Shown: positions 33,401 to 47,249, counted from the stretch's first letter. The stretch: 64,000 bases of DNA from Arenimonas terrae (GCF_006265115.1 NZ_SMDR01000002.1:61743-125742), one strand, 5' to 3'. Notes: a model not told the origin generated them from the sequence alone. Translations and numbers: made by a program.

Positions 33401-33489
33401 CGCAAACTCGCCAGTCCGAACAGGCACACGAGGGCGACCACGACGGCGACCGCGGCGGGATTCTTGAGGGAGGCGTCGGTCAGTCTCAT
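30403..33489 (-). CDS. RND-family efflux pump
   Basis: A 1028-residue AcrB-like inner-membrane pump with two six-helix halves, each with a large periplasmic loop. The fourth-helix motif reads GMVMDAAVVVAEN: AcrB has two adjacent aspartates (407/408) here, and this protein keeps one and has Ala at the second. Helix 10 reads MVINNAILLVAQ, lacking the lysine of AcrB (a state seen in other RND groups). Substrates cannot be told from sequence. A 648-bp gap with two palindromic elements separates it from the LytTR gene (minus strand) next to it. Confidence 0.9.
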   Translation of the reverse strand: MRLTDASLKNPAAVAVVVALVCLFGLASLRGLPLQLFPDIERPQLSIQTGWRAASPQEVESELLEPQEAVLQGIPGLEQMDGNANAGGSFINLTFAVGTDMRAMLVEVLGRLNRVPPLPRDASPPVVELGAQDSNTSLSFFFVQLLPGTEGDIGDYRRFIEEQVVPRIEAVPGVAGVEVNGGPQEELRIDLDLARAAALGVTIPEVAALAARANDVSGGAVEDGRRQYVLRFAGRYAPEDLGNLILAWRDGQPVRLGDVATVSLKRPEQRFFSYQNGNPAIGLRVVRESGANVLATLTEVKQVVAELRGTVLAERGLGIEQSFDASLFINRAINLLSGNLGAGVLLAVGCLWWFLRDARATLLIASAIPISLLATFIVLDLSGRSLNVISLAGLAFAVGMVMDAAVVVAENIVRLREGGKLPEEAARIGTHQVGGALLASTLTTIAVFLPVLFIEDVEGQLFSDLALTISIAVAISLLVAITVLPAAAGGWLKGKKLASLNESAYPRATALLMRWTDTRRKQVGWILGLVLLPALGAWLLVPRLDYLPPVKRAAIDAFFSFPPGMTPAVVDAEMGEVIRERMAPYMAGEKEPKLKNWYLLLWPGGGTIGARVEDESRIGELERIVRDEVVVGFPDTRAFATEGDLFGGFGGSARAIQIHLQSGDTEALARVAGQGRELLQKHFPGANVQAFPEADAVSPELRILANDRRLAEAGWNRSELGTVIRAVGEGMWLGEHFDGDRRMPIILGTPEPVAPDALVSTAVVTPLAGVVPLGDLANVEVTLSPNQLRRVDRRRTVTLTVDPPVTMSLEEALAKVEGDVVPQLREWLPEGGGVRVSGSADRLDAVISTMAGNFGLALGVLFMLMAAMFRSLRDSLFVMLALPMAVFGGVLGLRALGLFTTQSLDLLSMIGFIMLLGMVINNAILLVAQTRVAESEGLGIHDAVAQALAQRLRPILIGALTGVVGALPMALNPGPGSVIYRGLAAVTVGGVGLSLVFTLVLMPALLRLSAELKPLSLRRPRPALPAAA

Positions 33490-33664
33490 GGCGGCATCCT
33501 TGTGGATGCGGCGACAGTGGACTTGGTTGCATCCGCGCGCCCATGACTTTCGTCACGAGTCGCGCCGGGACGTTTTCCCTCCGCGCCCAACCGTTGCGCT
33601 TGCGCCGTTGCGCAAGTAGATCAAGTGCTCGGGGGCGGTTGAACCGGCGTGCGCCGTCCCGCAC

Positions 33665-33759
33665 ACAGAGGTACCCCTGCCCGCTCAGTCGGCGCGGCGT
33701 CCTGCCCACCGATTCGCGGCCGCTACGGCATCCTGCCTTCGCTTCAGGGGTACCTCTGT
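33665..33759. repeat. Inverted repeat with perfect 15-bp arms
   Basis: The arms ACAGAGGTACCCCTG (33665-33679) and CAGGGGTACCTCTGT (33745-33759) are exact reverse complements, separated by 65 bp that itself contains imperfect palindromes (for example GCGGCCGC at 33717-33724). A MITE-like or REP-type element is possible. No second copy was found in the window. Confidence 0.55.
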
Positions 33760-33944
33760 ATGCAGGCCGTCGCCACGAAACGCCGAGGCGAGCCGTTGGG
33801 ACAAGCGCGTGCCCTCAGAAGGCACGGGGGCTCGCAGATTGGTCGGGATCAGCTTCAAGGGCGGATCCTGGCGAGCTGAAAATCGACGGCGGCGACGCCG
33901 AAGGCGTAGTAAATGCCAGCTTCACCGATCGACATTCCGGCCCG

Positions 33945-34071
33945 GATGGTCCGCAGGCCGTCGTGCGTGAGGGCTCTTTCCGGGGCTTCGAAAACATGGA
34001 CGTTTTCGAAGAGCCTCCATGGATGGATTCACGGCGTCCCCGGAAAGAGCCCTCACGTACGGCGGACCATC
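33945..34071. repeat. Full copy of the dispersed palindromic repeat
   Basis: The outer arms pair perfectly over 20 bp (33966-33985 with 34038-34057), and pairing continues outward to GATGGTCCGC/GCGGACCATC at 33945-33954 and 34062-34071. Inside lies a 10-bp hairpin CTTCGAAAAC (33986-33995) with GTTTTCGAAG (34002-34011), then a 26-nt stretch containing the palindrome TCCATGGA. A second full copy with the same inner layout is at 58365-58456. Confidence 0.75.
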
Positions 34072-34137
34072 GCCGAGAACGGTCCCGGCGCCGGAAAGAG
34101 AATCTCTGCGGGCAACCGCTCTATTTGCGCAGCAAGC

Positions 34138-34947
34138 CTACTTCAGCAGCTCCAGCCGGTCGCGATACGAGCGCGAGAGCTTGATCTCGTGGCCGCAGTC
34201 CAGCGCCAGGAACTGCTCACCGTTGAGGTGCGGGCGCAGCGACACCACCCGCTTCGCGTTGACCAGCGTCGAACGGTGCACCCGCGGGAACGAGCGCGGG
34301 TCCAGGCGGGATTCCAGGTCGCGCATCGTCGCCCGCAGCACGAAGGTCTCGCCGTCGGTGTGGATGCACATGTAGTCGCCAGCGGCGTCCACCCAGCGCA
34401 CGGTCGCCAGGTCCACCCGCACCGTGCGCTGGCCGTCGCGGATCGACAGCCGGTCGCCGGGGCCGAGCTTGCGTTCGCCGGCGCCCTGCAGCGCCTCTTC
34501 CAGCGTCAGCGAGGGTTTGCCGCTCAGGTCACCGAGCAGGCGCAGCAGCTGCTCGCAGTGCTTGCCGGAGTCGCGCTTGTCCAGCTCTTCGCGCACCCGG
34601 AACAGCGCCTGGTGCAGGCGGCTGTCGTCCACCGGCTTGAGCAGGTAGTCGACCGCGCTGGCCTCGAAGGCGCGGATGGCGTAGTGGTCGTAGGCGGTGC
34701 AGAACACCGTCAGCGGCAGCTGCGGCGCCGGGATCGCGCGCAGCGTGGCGAAGCCGTCCAGGCCGGGCATCTGCACGTCCAGGAACATCAGGTCGGGCGC
34801 GAATTCGGATACCGCCTTCATCGCCGAGGCGCCGTCGCCGCACTGGGCGACGATCTGGATGTCGGGCTGTTCGGCCAGGCGCAGCTCCAGGCCGCGGCGC
34901 GCCAGCGGTTCGTCGTCGACGATCAGGGTGCGGATCGTGCGGCTCAT
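34138..34947 (-). CDS. LytTR-family response regulator (AlgR/LytR type)
   Basis: A DNA-binding response regulator of 269 residues. The receiver domain (about residues 1-125) has the acidic pair Asp11/Asp12 and the phosphorylated Asp57 in MFLDVQMPG; the LytTR domain (about 160-269) ends in CGHEIKLSRSYRDRLELLK and contains LPHLNGEQFLALDCG. It overlaps the kinase gene upstream by 4 bp (ATGA). The pair resembles AlgR/AlgZ-like systems. Target genes are unknown; the RND pump is the next gene downstream, but separated by 648 bp. Confidence 0.9.
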   Translation of the reverse strand: MSRTIRTLIVDDEPLARRGLELRLAEQPDIQIVAQCGDGASAMKAVSEFAPDLMFLDVQMPGLDGFATLRAIPAPQLPLTVFCTAYDHYAIRAFEASAVDYLLKPVDDSRLHQALFRVREELDKRDSGKHCEQLLRLLGDLSGKPSLTLEEALQGAGERKLGPGDRLSIRDGQRTVRVDLATVRWVDAAGDYMCIHTDGETFVLRATMRDLESRLDPRSFPRVHRSTLVNAKRVVSLRPHLNGEQFLALDCGHEIKLSRSYRDRLELLK

Positions 34948-36023
34948 TCGCGCGGCGCTCCGCCCGATTCGTAGGGGATCGACAGCGTCACCTGCACGCC
35001 GCTCTCGCGGCCGTTGCGCACGTCCACCGACTGTTCCGTGCCATAGAGCACCTTCAGTCGCTCGCGGGTGTTCTTCAGGCCGACGCCGCAGCCCTGGTCA
35101 TTGGCCTTGTCGAAATCGGGGCAACCGGGCCCGTTGTCGACCACGCTCAGCACCAGGCGGCCGTCGCGGCGTTCGGCACCGATCACCAACCGACCGCCCT
35201 CGACCTGCTTGGCGATCGCGTACTTGATCGCGTTCTCGACCAGCGGCTGCAGCAGCATGCTCGGCAGCAGCGCCGAATAACATTCCGGGGCGATGCGCGT
35301 CTCCACCTGCAGGCGCTCGGCGAAGCGGATCTTCTCGATGCCCAGGTACAGGTTAAGCGCGTCCAGCTCCTGCTTCAGCGTCACCCGCTGCATCGGGTCG
35401 CTGTCGAGCGAGTGGCGCAGGAAGGCGCTCAGGCCCTGCACCATCTGGTTGGCGGTGCCGTTGTCGCGGTCGAGCACCAGGGTCGAAATGGCGTTGAGGG
35501 TGTTGAACAGGAAATGCGGGTTGAGCTGGTAGCGCAGCATCTTCAGCTGCGCCTGGTGCGCCATGGCGGTGGCGGCCAGGGCCTGGCGGGTCTGCTGCTG
35601 CAGCTGCCGGTAGTACTTCAGGCCGATGTAGAGGCCGACCCAGCTCAGCACCACGTAAAGGTGCCCGGTGGCATAGCCGAAATAGCCCAGCGTGGTCGCG
35701 GGCCGGCACTCGTTGCCGCACCAGTCGAACAGCAGCTGGCTGAAGACCAGGCCCATCAGCAGGGTCGTCACGGCCACGCAGCCGACCGCGATGGCGACGA
35801 AAGGTCGCGGCGGCAGGCCCCAGGCGCGCTGCAGCACCAGGCGCACGCCGAAGGTGAGGATGAAGCCGGTCAGGGCGGCGCCGAAGGACAGCCGCCAGTA
35901 GTCCAGCGGCTTGCCGTGCGCGATCGCCGACAGGTAGCTGAGGCTGCCGTAGCCCAGCCAGCCGCCGGTCTGCAGCCACCAGAACAGGCGGCGGGTGCGG
36001 GAATCGTCTTGGGTGCTCAGCAC
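34944..36023 (-). CDS. LytS/AlgZ-type sensor histidine kinase
   Basis: A 359-residue membrane kinase of the His_kinase (PF06580) group. Several hydrophobic segments form the N-terminal third, followed by the phosphoacceptor region NPHFLFNTLNAISTLV and the ATPase motifs QPLVENAIKYAIA and NGPGC. It lacks a PAS or HAMP domain. The partner response regulator gene follows with 4-bp overlap, which supports a two-component pair. Confidence 0.9.
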   Translation of the reverse strand: MLSTQDDSRTRRLFWWLQTGGWLGYGSLSYLSAIAHGKPLDYWRLSFGAALTGFILTFGVRLVLQRAWGLPPRPFVAIAVGCVAVTTLLMGLVFSQLLFDWCGNECRPATTLGYFGYATGHLYVVLSWVGLYIGLKYYRQLQQQTRQALAATAMAHQAQLKMLRYQLNPHFLFNTLNAISTLVLDRDNGTANQMVQGLSAFLRHSLDSDPMQRVTLKQELDALNLYLGIEKIRFAERLQVETRIAPECYSALLPSMLLQPLVENAIKYAIAKQVEGGRLVIGAERRDGRLVLSVVDNGPGCPDFDKANDQGCGVGLKNTRERLKVLYGTEQSVDVRNGRESGVQVTLSIPYESGGAPRE

Positions 36024-36131
36024 GGGGCGGGTCCGGAAATCGTTCCCGCCATGCTAACCCCGGCGCGGCCCGGGCCAGAACGGCCTGGCGCGGCCCGGCC
36101 ACGCTTCATCGCGCCGGGACGCCAGACCGGG

Positions 36132-36698
36132 TCAGCCCGCGGGCGGCGGCGTGAGAGCAGCTTCGGTGATCGCCGCGGCCAGCTCCTGCGAGGTCACCGG
36201 GCCCAGGAACTTCTTCGCGACCTGGCCGTTGGGTGCGATCAGGTAGGTCATCGGCAGGCCGCGCGGGGTTTCGAAGTCGGCCGGCGGGCTGTAGACGTCG
36301 AGCAGGGCGATCGGATAACCGGCCGGATGTTTGGCCAGGAACTCGCGCATGGCCGCCGGCTCGATCTCTTCGTAGGCCAGGCCGATCACCTGCACATCCT
36401 CGCGGGCGGCGTCGAAGGCGCTGAAGTCCGGGATCTCCTTCAGGCAGGGCTTGCACCAGGTGGCCCAGAAGTTCACCACCACCCAGCTGCCGCGTTTTTC
36501 CGCCAGGTCGAAGCGGCCGTGGTCGAGCGTCTCCACCACCAGGGTCGGGTGGGTGGGCGATTCGGCGGGCGCGGCCGGTGCCGCCGGCGCGGGGGCCGCG
36601 GCGCTGTCGTCGGCGGCAGGAGGTTCGGCGGCAGGCTGGCAGGCGGCGAGCGCGAGAGCCAGCGCCAGCAGGGCCGGCAGGCGGAAGAGGATGTTCAT
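36132..36698 (-). CDS. TlpA-like thioredoxin lipoprotein
   Basis: A 188-residue lipoprotein: signal peptide MNILFRLPALLALALALAAC (Cys20 lipidated), a Pro/Ala-rich linker to about residue 50, then a thioredoxin-fold domain with redox-active WCKPC (Cys82, Cys85) and cis-Pro in GLPMTYLI. It probably reduces disulfides or c-type cytochrome cysteines in the periplasm. The start overlaps the yihY stop by 4 bp (ATGA). A longer open frame runs far upstream, but the lipobox and length fix this start. Confidence 0.9.
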   Translation of the reverse strand: MNILFRLPALLALALALAACQPAAEPPAADDSAAAPAPAAPAAPAESPTHPTLVVETLDHGRFDLAEKRGSWVVVNFWATWCKPCLKEIPDFSAFDAAREDVQVIGLAYEEIEPAAMREFLAKHPAGYPIALLDVYSPPADFETPRGLPMTYLIAPNGQVAKKFLGPVTSQELAAAITEAALTPPPAG

Positions 36699-37972
36699 AC
36701 GGCGGGATTGTCCTGGTTCGAGGTGAAGAAGCTGCCGACGCTGCGCGCCATCGGCGCCTCCAGCGGCTGGCGCAGGTGTTCCAGCGCGCGCGCGGCGTCG
36801 CGGCCCAGCGGGTCGTCGAAGCCCGGCAGGCTCTTGTCGGTGCAGGGAATGCGCAGGCCCAGGCCTTCGTGCAGCTCGCCCAGGCTCACCGTCGCCAGAT
36901 CGCGCGCCAGCAGCCAGCCGCCGTCTTCGGCGCGGCGCACGATGTTGAGCGCGGTCAGGCCCGAGAGCATGCGCTGCAGCAGGTCGTCGGTGAGCATGGG
37001 CTCGAGCGCCTGCATGTCGGCGAGGTGCAGGCCCTGCCCTTCGCGGCGCGCGGCGTTGAGCCGGCCCAGCAGGCGCAGGTAGCCGTACAGCTCCATGCCC
37101 GGGGGCAGCTGCAGCGCGCGCGGCTGGTAGCGGAACGACGACAGCGAGGCGGCGAAGGAGGCGCCCAGCAGCACCACGACCCAGCTCAGGTACAGCCACA
37201 GCATGAAGATCGGCACCACCGCCAGCGCGCCGTAGAGCTGCTCGTACGACGGCACGCCGAGCAGGTAGGCCGCGAATCCGCGCTTGGCCAGCTCGAACAG
37301 CACCGTGGCGAACAGGCCGCCCGCCAGCGCGAACCGGAACGGGATCGAGCGGTGCGGGATCAGCCAGTAGGCGCAGCTGAAGATCAGCAGCTCGACCACG
37401 TTGGGCAGGAAGCTCAGCAGGCGCTGGCTCCAGTCCAGCTGCTCCACGCCCGACAGCGCCGGCAGCGAGAACAGGTAGGACGTGGTCGCCAGGCTGGCCA
37501 CGGCCGCCAGCGTGCCCAGGGTCAGCAGCGTCCAGTACATCAGGAAGCGCACCAGCCGCGGCCGCGGCGTCGGCACGCGCCACACGCGGTTGAAGGTGCT
37601 CTCGATGCTCCACATCGTCACCAGCAGCGACACCAGCAGCGCGCTGACGCCGGGCAGCGTGAGGTTGCTGGTGCTCTGGGCAAACTCGCGCAGCTTCGCC
37701 TCCACCACCTCCGCCGAGCTGGGCACGAAGTTGGAGAACACGAAATCGCTCAGCTGCTCGCTCCAGACGTTGAACACCGGGAATGCCGACAGGATGCCGA
37801 ACACCACCATGCTCAGCGGCACCAGCGCGAACAGAGTGGTGTAGGCCAGCGCGCCCGCGGTCTCGAAGCAGCGGTCGTCCAGGAAGCGCGTCCACAGGAA
37901 CTGCGAGAAGGACTGCACCCGCTCGCGGTCGATGCGGTCCCACCAGCGACGAAGGGTCTCGGTCAGGTTCAT
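36695..37972 (-). CDS. yihY: YihY-family inner membrane protein
   Basis: This is a six-helix integral membrane protein of the UPF0761/BrkB-like family (sometimes annotated RNase BN by mistake). The ATG at 37972 gives 425 residues starting MNLTETLRRWW; a TTG-start alternative at 37990 is possible. The family signature GALAYTTLFALVPLSMVVFGIL is visible near residue 45, and a C-terminal soluble extension of about 130 residues follows the last membrane segment. It overlaps the TlpA-like gene by 4 bp. Confidence 0.88.
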   Translation of the reverse strand: MNLTETLRRWWDRIDRERVQSFSQFLWTRFLDDRCFETAGALAYTTLFALVPLSMVVFGILSAFPVFNVWSEQLSDFVFSNFVPSSAEVVEAKLREFAQSTSNLTLPGVSALLVSLLVTMWSIESTFNRVWRVPTPRPRLVRFLMYWTLLTLGTLAAVASLATTSYLFSLPALSGVEQLDWSQRLLSFLPNVVELLIFSCAYWLIPHRSIPFRFALAGGLFATVLFELAKRGFAAYLLGVPSYEQLYGALAVVPIFMLWLYLSWVVVLLGASFAASLSSFRYQPRALQLPPGMELYGYLRLLGRLNAARREGQGLHLADMQALEPMLTDDLLQRMLSGLTALNIVRRAEDGGWLLARDLATVSLGELHEGLGLRIPCTDKSLPGFDDPLGRDAARALEHLRQPLEAPMARSVGSFFTSNQDNPAV

Positions 37973-38008
37973 GGGCGAAGGGTAATACAAAGCCCCCGCC
38001 CGCCCCCA

Positions 38009-41351
<3,343 letters not shown>

Positions 41352-41375
41352 TTCCGGCGTCAAGGAGGAAGACCC

Positions 41376-41864
41376 ATGGATGAGCTGTTGATCGTCACCA
41401 CCGGCGGCACCATCGACAAGGTGTATTTCGACGACAAGTCGGACTACCAGGTCGGCGACCCGCAGATCGGCCGCATCCTGCAGGAGCTCGGCGTCGCCTT
41501 CCGCTTCACGGTGATCCCGATCATCCGCAAGGACAGCCTGCACATCACCGCCGAGGACCGCGAGCTGCTGCGCGCGACCATTGCCGCCCAACCGGCGAAA
41601 AACGTGCTCGTCACCCACGGCACCGACACCATGGTGGACACCGCGAAGGTGCTGGCAACGATCGCCGGCAAGACCATCGTGCTCACCGGCGCGCTCAATC
41701 CGGCGCGCTTCCGCGGCTCGGACGCCGAGTTCAACATCGGCACCGCGGTCGGCGCGGTGCAGTCGCTTCCGGCCGGCGTCTACATCGCGATGAACGGCCG
41801 CATCTGGGATCCGCTGAAGGTCCGCAAGAACGTCGCCGCGAACCGCTTCGAAGCCGCCGGCTGA
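41376..41864 (+). CDS. Short asparaginase-domain protein
   Basis: A 162-residue protein that corresponds only to the N-terminal domain of type-I/II L-asparaginases (normally about 330 residues). It has both threonine-containing motifs: TGGTID near the N-terminus and VTHGTDTMVDTA in the middle. The C-terminal domain and its interdomain linker are absent. The frame ends at a proper stop with no sign of a frameshift beyond it, and related short proteins exist in Xanthomonadales, so it is probably a real small family. Activity is unproven. Confidence 0.8.
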   Translation: MDELLIVTTGGTIDKVYFDDKSDYQVGDPQIGRILQELGVAFRFTVIPIIRKDSLHITAEDRELLRATIAAQPAKNVLVTHGTDTMVDTAKVLATIAGKTIVLTGALNPARFRGSDAEFNIGTAVGAVQSLPAGVYIAMNGRIWDPLKVRKNVAANRFEAAG

Positions 41865-41920
41865 CGGCGTCGGCGGTCACGGCTGGCCCCGGATCTCCGG
41901 CGGAACCGAAGCAAAAAAAA

Positions 41921-41942
41921 GACCCCGGCCTAGGCCGGGGTC
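41921..41942. terminator. Bidirectional rho-independent terminator
   Basis: A 22-bp perfect palindrome GACCCCGGCCTAGGCCGGGGTC forms a strong GC stem. An A-run on its left (GCAAAAAAAA) provides a clear U-tail for minus-strand transcription, and TCTCGTTTTG on its right a weaker one for plus-strand. It sits between the asparaginase gene (plus) and the subtilase gene (minus), whose 3' ends face each other. Confidence 0.9.
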
Positions 41943-41971
41943 TCGTTTTGCACGGTATCAACCGCAGTGGA

Positions 41972-44350
<2,379 letters not shown>

Positions 44351-44628
44351 GATGTAGGTATCCCCGAAAAATGATGGCAACGAGGCCGCGGCGCGGCCGT
44401 GTTTGCATCCATGCCCCGGGTCCCCTGGGCAAAAGCTCCTCCGCGCAGGCCGTCGATGGCCTTTGGTTTTCGTAGCGGAGAGTTTCCGACCACCCGGACG
44501 TGTGACGCAGATCACATCTGCATGACACCCGGCCGACGCTAGCGTGACGAAAGTCACAGGTCAAGCCGCGTTGCGTCAGTTTTATTTCGGTAACCGGTGC
44601 CAACCGGTTCAGGTTCGTTAGCGCTGGG

Positions 44629-45996
44629 CTACAGACTTCGCAGGAAAGTCAGGAGGGCTTGCCGATCCTCGCGGGCCAGGCGGCGGAAGGCCTGCTGCGA
44701 TCGCGCCGCTTCGCCGCCGTGCCAGAGCACTGCTTCCTCGAGCGAACGCGCGCGGCCGTCGTGCAGGTAGAAGCTGTGGCCGTTGGTGACCGGCACCAGG
44801 CCCAGGCCCCACAGCGGCGCGGTGCGCCATTCGCGGCCGTCGGCGAGGAAATCGCCGCGGCCGTCGGCCAGGCCGGGGCCCATGTCGTGCAGCAGCAGAT
44901 CGGTGTAGGGCATGAAGCTCTGCCCGGCCAGCTGCCTGGGCAGCGCGTCCGGCGCCGTGCGCTGCACCGGCGTGTGGCAGCCGGTGCAGCCGACCTGCGC
45001 GAACAGCGTTTCGCCGCGGGCCTCTGTTTCGGGCGCGACGCGGCGGCGGTCGGGCACGGCCAGGACCTGCAGGTAGAACACCAGCTTGTCCAGGTGCGCG
45101 TCGCGCAGGTCGGTGCCGTCGCCACGTACCGCCGCAGCGCAGGCGAGCTGCGGCGTCGCGCAGTTTTCGCCGGGGAAGATGCGGCTGCTCAGGCCCATGT
45201 CGCCGTGCGCGGCGCCGGCGGACTGCGCCAGCACGGTCGCGGCGTTCGCCTTCCAGCCGAAACGGCCGAGTTCGGTGCGGCCGGTGGCCGGATTCCAGAC
45301 GCGGTTGGCGCGGCCGGAAATGCCGTCGCCGTCGGCATCGCCGGGATCGGCGCGTGCGACCAGGTCGGCTTCGGGAATCGCCTCGAGCAGGCCCATGCCG
45401 GGCACGCCCGGCGCGACCCGCGGCGAGCTCAGGCTGCGCCGCCCCAGCGGGCCGAAGGCCAGGTCCTCGAACACCAGCCGCGGCGCACGCAGCGAATAGC
45501 GCTCGCCGTCGGGATAGCGGCCGGCGCGCTCGCGCCATTCGATGCGCGCACGGCCCTCGGCCGGCACGCCGGGGATGGCGCGGTCGTTGAGCTGGTCGCC
45601 GTAGGCCGGATGCGGCTTCGGGCCGCCATGGCCGTCGGTGCCCGGCACGCTCAGGCGCACCAGCATCGACAGCATCTCGTCTTCGCCGTCCACCGGCGGC
45701 CGGCCGCGGCCGTCGCGCAGGTGGCAGCCGGAACAGGACACGCGGTTGAACACCGGGCCCAGGCCGTCGAAGGCGTCCACCGACGCCGGCGCCACCGCCC
45801 AGTTGGTGTTGAAAACCCGGTTGCCGAAATTGAAGTCGCGCAGCTCGCGTGGCGTCAGGCCCGGCGCGGGCCGGGTGAAAGCGTCGCGGTTGTCGAGCGC
45901 CCGCGTCAGCGCGCCGCCGGGCGTGGCGACGGGCACGGCGGCCAGCAGCGTGCCCGCCATCAGCAGCCCGAAGGCCGCGATCACCGCATTTTTCAT
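44629..45996 (-). CDS. Di-haem oxidoreductase (DHOR/thiol oxidoreductase-like c-type cytochrome)
   Basis: A periplasmic cytochrome c of 455 residues. The ATG at 45996 gives a signal peptide (MKNAVIAAFGLLMAGTLLAA). Two CXXCH haem-binding motifs, CSGCH at 88-92 and CTGCH at 337-341, match the DUF1111/di-haem oxidoreductase family, related to bacterial peroxidases. It overlaps the imelysin stop by 4 bp. Such genes occur with imelysin-type iron-related proteins, and the divergent Fur-like site suggests iron regulation (inference). Confidence 0.88.
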   Translation of the reverse strand: MKNAVIAAFGLLMAGTLLAAVPVATPGGALTRALDNRDAFTRPAPGLTPRELRDFNFGNRVFNTNWAVAPASVDAFDGLGPVFNRVSCSGCHLRDGRGRPPVDGEDEMLSMLVRLSVPGTDGHGGPKPHPAYGDQLNDRAIPGVPAEGRARIEWRERAGRYPDGERYSLRAPRLVFEDLAFGPLGRRSLSSPRVAPGVPGMGLLEAIPEADLVARADPGDADGDGISGRANRVWNPATGRTELGRFGWKANAATVLAQSAGAAHGDMGLSSRIFPGENCATPQLACAAAVRGDGTDLRDAHLDKLVFYLQVLAVPDRRRVAPETEARGETLFAQVGCTGCHTPVQRTAPDALPRQLAGQSFMPYTDLLLHDMGPGLADGRGDFLADGREWRTAPLWGLGLVPVTNGHSFYLHDGRARSLEEAVLWHGGEAARSQQAFRRLAREDRQALLTFLRSL

Positions 45997-47249
45997 ACGC
46001 CGGAAACGATGACGAGCACGCCCAGCGCGGTGCCGGCGTCGCGCAGCCCGGCGCCGAGTTCCTGCAGGGCGGTGACGGCGTTTTCGCCGGCCTGGCGTTC
46101 GGCGCTGTCGGGCGCGGCGTTCAACATGCGGTCGAAGGGCTGCGGCAGCGCGGCGATGGCGGCCTCGGCGCGCGCGAAACGCCCGTCGAGCTCGGCGGCC
46201 AGCGCCGGTCGCAGCGGTTTGAGCACGCTGGCCAGGCCGCGGCCGTCGCGGCCGTACCAGGCCTGGCGGATGCCCTCGAGCGCGAACACGAAATCCTGGC
46301 GCGTGCTGTCGCTGAAGCAGCTCTGCTCGTCTTCCTGCGCACCGGAGTCGAGCGCGACGGCCAGCCGCTCGGAGGCCAGCTCGTGACCGGCCAGGTTGGC
46401 GGCGCCGGTCAACACGCGGCCGATCGCCTCGTGCTGCTCCAGCGCCAGGAAGAAGTGCACATAGGCGTCGGCCTGGTCGGCGTTCCACTGGCCTTCGAGC
46501 CAGCGCAGGTCGTCCACCACCTGGTCGGCGAGCAGGCCGAGATAGGCGCGGCGGCGGTCGCGCGCGGGATCGCCGGGCAGGTAGTCGGCGGCCGGGCGCG
46601 CGCCCGGGCCGTCGGCGGAACGGTCCTGGCCCCAGAGCAGGAACTCGATCGCGTGCCAGCCGGTGGTGACGTCGGCCTCGTCGCTGACCTGGTCGCGCGA
46701 GAGGATCGTTTCGCGGGTGATCGGCGTGGCGAACTCGTGCACGAGGCCGGCGTCGGCGTCGCCCTCGACGTAGTCGATCACTGCTTCGTTCAGGGGCCAG
46801 GCGTTGAGGCGGCCCTCGGGGCCGGCCGCGCGCGCGGCGCTTTCCGGGCCGTCGATGGGGCCGTCGTAGTAGCGCATCGCCTCGGTGCGCAGGTAGGGCT
46901 GGCGCGCCTGCAGCCAGGCGGCGCGGGCGAGTTCGAGGCTGTTGGGCGTGGGGTTGTCGAGCAGGGCGCGGATCGCGCTGCGCAGGCCTTCGGCGGCGAC
47001 GGCGGCATCGCGGTAGGCGGCGTGCGCGCCCTGGGCGTAGTCGCGCAGGCTGTCCTGGGCGGCATAGGCCGGATCGGAGGCGGCGTCGAGCATCAGCCGG
47101 TACTGCGAGGGCACCGAACCCGCTTCGCCGCCCTCGCCCCCTTCGCCGCCCTCACCGCCGTCCTGGGCCGGCATCGCCATCGCGGCGACGGGCAGGCCCG
47201 CGACCAGGCAGGTTCCGAGGCGGGTCCAGAGCTTGAGGCGGGAGGTCAT
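45993..47249 (-). CDS. Imelysin-family iron-related protein
   Basis: A secreted or periplasmic protein of the imelysin/M75 family (related to EfeO and ICMP). The ATG at 47249 gives 418 residues with a signal peptide (MTSRLKLWTRLGTCLVAGLPVAAMA) and a Gly/Glu-rich linker at 31-44. The family signature GxHxxE is present as GWHAIE at 197-202. It is coupled to the di-haem oxidoreductase gene (4-bp overlap). A good promoter (TTTGCA, 17 bp, GATAAT) overlaps a Fur-box-like site just upstream. Confidence 0.88.
   Translation of the reverse strand: MTSRLKLWTRLGTCLVAGLPVAAMAMPAQDGGEGGEGGEGGEAGSVPSQYRLMLDAASDPAYAAQDSLRDYAQGAHAAYRDAAVAAEGLRSAIRALLDNPTPNSLELARAAWLQARQPYLRTEAMRYYDGPIDGPESAARAAGPEGRLNAWPLNEAVIDYVEGDADAGLVHEFATPITRETILSRDQVSDEADVTTGWHAIEFLLWGQDRSADGPGARPAADYLPGDPARDRRRAYLGLLADQVVDDLRWLEGQWNADQADAYVHFFLALEQHEAIGRVLTGAANLAGHELASERLAVALDSGAQEDEQSCFSDSTRQDFVFALEGIRQAWYGRDGRGLASVLKPLRPALAAELDGRFARAEAAIAALPQPFDRMLNAAPDSAERQAGENAVTALQELGAGLRDAGTALGVLVIVSGV

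Larger units (their letters stand above)
33490..34137. other. 648-bp non-coding region between the LytTR gene and the RND pump
   Basis: No convincing gene is present. The region holds an inverted repeat (33665-33759) and a full copy of the dispersed palindromic element (33945-34071). The upstream control region of the RND pump should lie near its 33489 end. Short frames such as SLHGWIHGVPGKSP are products of the palindrome, not proteins. Confidence 0.7.

Noticed and set aside
29294-33709. Open reading frame of 1471 codons on the minus strand overlapping the RND pump and adaptor in another frame
   Set aside because: It reads through the adaptor correctly only at its 3' end; the upstream part is a shadow of the RND gene in a different frame, with Arg/Gly-rich low-complexity translation. 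The adaptor's signal peptide at 30391 fixes the true start.
34019-34375. Short frame starting MDGFTASPERALT over the palindromic element and the LytTR gene end
   Set aside because: It is created by the repeat and runs antisense into the response regulator gene.
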